A stretch of DNA of 6,930 nt from an uncultured Rhizobiaceae group bacterium (GTDB taxonomy: Bacteria > Pseudomonadota > Alphaproteobacteria > Rhizobiales > Rhizobiaceae): contig CALDZZ010000210.1 of assembly GCA_937944075.1 (NCBI GenBank), positions 1-6,930 on the forward strand. Direction: 5' to 3'. A model generated the notes under the pieces. That model saw only the letters and a program-made list of their open reading frames with translations. It was not told where the DNA came from and made no database searches. Shown one piece after another: positions 6,551-6,930 of this stretch (positions are counted from its first letter, which is position 1; each line of letters opens with the position of its first letter). The translations under genes and the position numbers were made by a program.

Positions 6551-6571
6551 CCCTGGAATCACGTGCCAGGG
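6551..6571. repeat. Small inverted repeat between MttB-type gene and next gene
   Basis: CCCTGG (6551-6556) and CCAGGG (6566-6571) could form a six-base stem with a nine-base loop, 14 bases after the methyltransferase stop. There is no T-run, so it does not look like an intrinsic terminator. An mRNA-stabilising or processing hairpin within an operon is possible. Confidence 0.35.
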
Positions 6572-6613
6572 AAGTCGTGGGGAATACAATTGTCCACAAT
6601 ACCTGGAGGCTGA

Positions 6614-6930
6614 ATGCCGATGGCAAGGTCTCCCGTTGATTTTGCTAATCTTGTTTCAAGGCTGGATTCATCCGGCCTTGTTTGTTTTGGAGGCTTTGAA
6701 CTTTCACAAAAAGAGTGTGTAGAGGAAGGTGAGGCGTTGCTGGGACGCAAAGCCATATTGATTGGCAATGCAGGGCCGCAAATGTGGGAAGCCTTTTCAG
6801 ACTCAAAAGAGTATAAAGATAACAAGCCCGATCCAATGAACCGCTGGACAAAGCGAGTTCTTGACCTGATAGCTGATGAATATCAGGCCCATGTTATTTA
6901 TCCTTTTGAAAAACCGTTCTGGCCATTTCA
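6614..6930 (+). CDS. 5' part of a conserved 'ferredoxin'-annotated protein (3' end outside window)
   Basis: The frame is open from ATG 6614 to the end of the window, giving 105 visible residues. 'AILIGNAGPQMWEAF' (46-60), 'DPMNRWTKRVLD' (72-83) and 'ALYPF'-like 'VIYPFEKPFWPF' (94-105) resemble a family common in alphaproteobacteria. As I recall it, members are often annotated 'ferredoxin' because they have a cysteine-rich C-terminal half, which would lie outside this window. No cysteine cluster is visible in the present part, so the redox role is unproven. GGAGG (6605-6609) is 4 bases before ATG 6614 and 10 before an in-frame ATG at 6620, so the start is uncertain by two residues. It is 76 bases after the MttB-type gene, same strand, and probably in one operon, which hints at a role in corrinoid or one-carbon chemistry. 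The family call is from memory. Confidence 0.6.
   Translation, partial: MPMARSPVDFANLVSRLDSSGLVCFGGFELSQKECVEEGEALLGRKAILIGNAGPQMWEAFSDSKEYKDNKPDPMNRWTKRVLDLIADEYQAHVIYPFEKPFWPF

Overview
The window looks like chromosome from an alphaproteobacterium, probably a marine or methylated-amine-using lineage. This is inferred from the gene types, the moderate GC content and the familiar combination of an MttB-superfamily methyltransferase, a corrinoid protein and a DUF1638 protein. No rRNA, tRNA, insertion sequence, CRISPR array or phage gene was seen.

Layout, left to right. Positions 1-546 (+) hold the C-terminal effector domain of a LysR-type regulator, cut by the window edge. A terminator-like hairpin (627-658) follows, and its T-run abuts the ribosome binding site of a patatin-like phospholipase lipoprotein (672-1790, +). 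Convergent to it, with a 3-base gap, is a DUF1638 protein (1794-2414, -). Upstream of that, on the same strand, is a corrinoid (B12-binding) protein (2521-3225, -). A strong intrinsic terminator (2472-2494) lies between these two genes and contains the ATG that would otherwise be called as the DUF1638 start, so I place the start at a GTG at 2414. After a 348-base divergent intergenic region comes an exported arylsulfotransferase (ASST)-like protein (3574-4767, +). A 195-base region rich in inverted repeats and TGACA half-sites precedes an MttB-superfamily methyltransferase without pyrrolysine (4963-6537, +). The last gene is the 5' part of a conserved 'ferredoxin'-annotated protein (6614 to beyond the end, +).

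How the parts fit. The MttB homologue would demethylate a methylated (probably quaternary) amine and pass the methyl group to the Co(I) corrinoid on the 2521-3225 protein. A second methyltransferase (corrinoid to tetrahydrofolate or homocysteine) and a reductive activase of the RamA/ASKHA type are expected but are not in the window. DUF1638 and the 'ferredoxin'-like protein are candidates for accessory roles in corrinoid handling. The substrate cannot be read from the sequence. The most unusual point is the arrangement: the two core methyltransferase components are on opposite strands, separated by a periplasmic ASST-like gene, with a structured control region in front of the methyltransferase.
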